A stretch of DNA of 64,000 nt, taken from the NCBI GenBank assembly GCA_025267735.1, contig CM046303.1, positions 42,483,380-42,547,379 on the forward strand, written 5' to 3'. Shown one piece after another: positions 62,401-64,000 of this stretch (the first letter of the stretch is position 1; every line of letters starts with the position of its first letter). A program made the translations under genes and the position numbers. Under the pieces are notes generated by a model. That model was not told the origin of the DNA, ran no database searches, and was given only the letters and a program-made list of their open reading frames with translations. The stretch comes from Mactra quadrangularis (taxonomy: Eukaryota; Mollusca; Bivalvia; Venerida; Mactridae).

Positions 62401-64000
62401 ATCACCTAGTTCTCTCTGTGGTACTCTATCACATAGTTCTCTCTGTAAAACTCTATCACCTAGATCTTTCTGTAGCACTCTATCACCTAGTTCTCTCTGT
62501 AGCACTCTATCACCTAGAACTTTCTGTAGTACTCTATCACCTAAATCTTTCTGTAGCACTCTATCATCTAGTTCTCTCTGTAGCACTCTATCACCTAGTT
62601 CTCTCTGTAGAACTCCATCACCTAGTTCTCTCTGTAAAACACTATTACCTAGATCTTTCTGTAGCACTCTATCACCTAGTTCTCTCTGTAGCACTCTATC
62701 ACCTAGATCTTTCTGTAGCACTCTATCACCTAGATCTTTCTGTAGCACTCTATCACCTAGTTCTCTCTGTAGCACTCTATCACCTAGATCATTCTGTAGC
62801 ACTCTATCACCTAGTTCTCTCTGTAGCACTCTATCACCTAGATCTTTCTGTAGCACTCTATCACCTAGTTCTCTCTGTAGTACTCTATCGCCTAGTTCTC
62901 TCTGTAGCACTCTATCGCCTAGTTCTCTCTGTAGCACTCTATCACCTTGTTCTCTCTGTAGTACTCATAACCTAGTTCTCTCTGTAGTATTCTATCACCT
63001 AGTTCTCTCTGTAGTACTTAATCACCTAGTCCTCTCTATAGCACTAAATCACTTATTTCTCTCTGTAGTACTATTTCAACTGGTTTTTATGTAGTACTCT
63101 ATCACCTAGTTCTCTCTGTAGCACTCTTTCACTTTGTTTTCTCTGTAGTGATCTTTCACCTAGTTCTCTCTGTAGTATTCTATCACCTAGTTCTCTCTGT
63201 AGCACTCAATCACCTAGTTCTCTATGTAGTACTCTAGCACCTAGTTCTCTCTGTAGCACTCTCTCACTTTGTTTTCTCTGTAGTATTCTATCACCTAGTT
63301 CTCTTTGTAGTGCTCTATCACCTAGTTCTCTCTGTAGCACTCTTTCACTTTATTTTTTCTGTAGTATTCTATCACCTAGTTCTCTTTGTAGTGCTCTATC
63401 ACCTAGTTTTCTCTGTAGTATTCTATCACCTAGTTCTCTCTGTAGCACTCAATCACCTAGTTCTCTCTGTAGCACTCTATCACCTAGTTCTCTCTGTAGT
63501 ACTCTATCACCTAGTTTTCTCTGTAGCACTCTATCACCTAGTTCTCTCTGTAGAACTCTATCACCTAGTTCTCTCTGTAGCACTCAATCACCTAGTTCTC
63601 TCTGTAGAACTCTTATCACCTAGTTCTCTCTGTAGTACTCTATCACCTAGTTTTCTCTGTAGCACTCTATCACCTAGTTCTCTCTGTAGAACTCTATCAG
63701 TAAGTTCTCTCTGTGGTTCTCTCTGTAGAACTCTACTCTATCACCTAGTTCTCTCTGCAGTACTCTATCCTTTTTTCTCTTTCTAGTACTCAAACACTTA
63801 GTATTCACTGTAGTGCTCTATCCCTCGATCTCTATCTAGTACTCTATCACCTAGTTCTCTCTGTAGAACTCTATCACATAGTTCTCTCTGTAGTACTCTA
63901 TCCGTAAGTTCTCTATGTAGAACTCTATCACCTAGTTCTCTCTGTAGAACTCTATTACATAGTTCTCTCTGTAGTACTTTATCCGTAAGTTCTCTCTGTA
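59450..64000. repeat. 27-bp minisatellite array, about 168 units, continues past the window
   Basis: Consensus unit TCTATCACCTAGTTCTCTCT plus GTAGTAC (27 bp), with variants GTAGCAC, GTAGAAC, CTTAG and AGATCTTTCT. The unit is a multiple of three and free of stops in some frames, so both strands show long repeat peptides: DRVLQRELG on minus (for example 61889-61263, 62937-62200) and LYHLVLSVV on plus. The left ~0.5 kb is the most diverged. Marker variants recur at about 60515, 61235 and 62069, showing higher-order repeats of 0.7-0.9 kb. No promoter or unique flanking exon seen, so coding is not claimed. Confidence 0.92.

Noticed and set aside
61263..62937. Long minus-strand frames of DRVLQRELG repeats as a protein gene
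   Set aside because: The frames follow directly from a stop-free 27-bp unit; they break and switch frame at indels and have no unique coding ends in the window.

Overview
The window is animal nuclear DNA, AT-rich and repeat-dense, with spliced genes, LINEs, SINEs and DNA transposons. The mix (abundant Nimb/I-type LINE and tRNA-SINE tails, a DUF6589-like remnant, an expanded TatD-like family, a 'GACGGACGGAC...ATACCCCC' dispersed repeat) suggests a mollusc, probably a bivalve. That assignment is inference. No ordinary single-copy host gene was recognised; nearly all recognisable coding sequence belongs to mobile elements or their remains.

Layout. 1-3705: minus-strand, six-exon HARBI1/PIF-Harbinger nuclease gene running off the left edge, with transposon-end-like repeats upstream. 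5150-15300: a degenerate satellite-like tract split by a 1.95-kb long-inverted-repeat element (6784-8729, target duplication CATCT) and by a 5.5-kb Ngaro/DIRS-type tyrosine-recombinase retrotransposon (9635-15136, split direct repeats A1...B1-A2-B2). 16-20.7 kb: degenerate repeats, a broken multi-copy-family gene and SINEs.

20752-38058: a complete Polinton/Maverick (adintovirus-like) element of 17,307 bp, with 87-bp identical terminal inverted repeats (AGTAGTG...CACTACT) and a perfect 6-bp target duplication CATTTG. It carries a chromodomain retroviral-type integrase, penton-like and hexon-like capsid proteins, adenain-like protease, packaging ATPase, protein-primed PolB with one intron, conserved small structural-type proteins and an accessory block: a single-BIR (IAP-like) protein, a membrane-anchored PC4-like protein, a Cys/His zinc protein, a spliced minus-strand gene with a Q-rich tail and a spliced secreted-protein gene. 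Integrase, PolB, ATPase and penton are open. The hexon gene and a basic-protein gene each have one in-frame stop, and the protease gene has a frameshift, so this copy looks recently inserted but capsid-defective.

38-49 kb: a graveyard of small elements: MITE-like hairpins, palindromic repeats, pseudogenes of a Harbinger transposase, a TTF/BED-type finger protein, a BEN-like domain, a DUF6589-like protein and a TatD-like nuclease, and rearranged LINE pieces. 48928-53412 (minus): a 5'-truncated but otherwise intact Nimb/I-type LINE. SINE tails in the window resemble this LINE's 3' end. 53.4-59.4 kb: no recognised gene apart from one tRNA-like gene. 59450-64000: a 27-bp minisatellite (about 168 copies, continuing past the edge) with higher-order structure and repeat-generated open frames on both strands.
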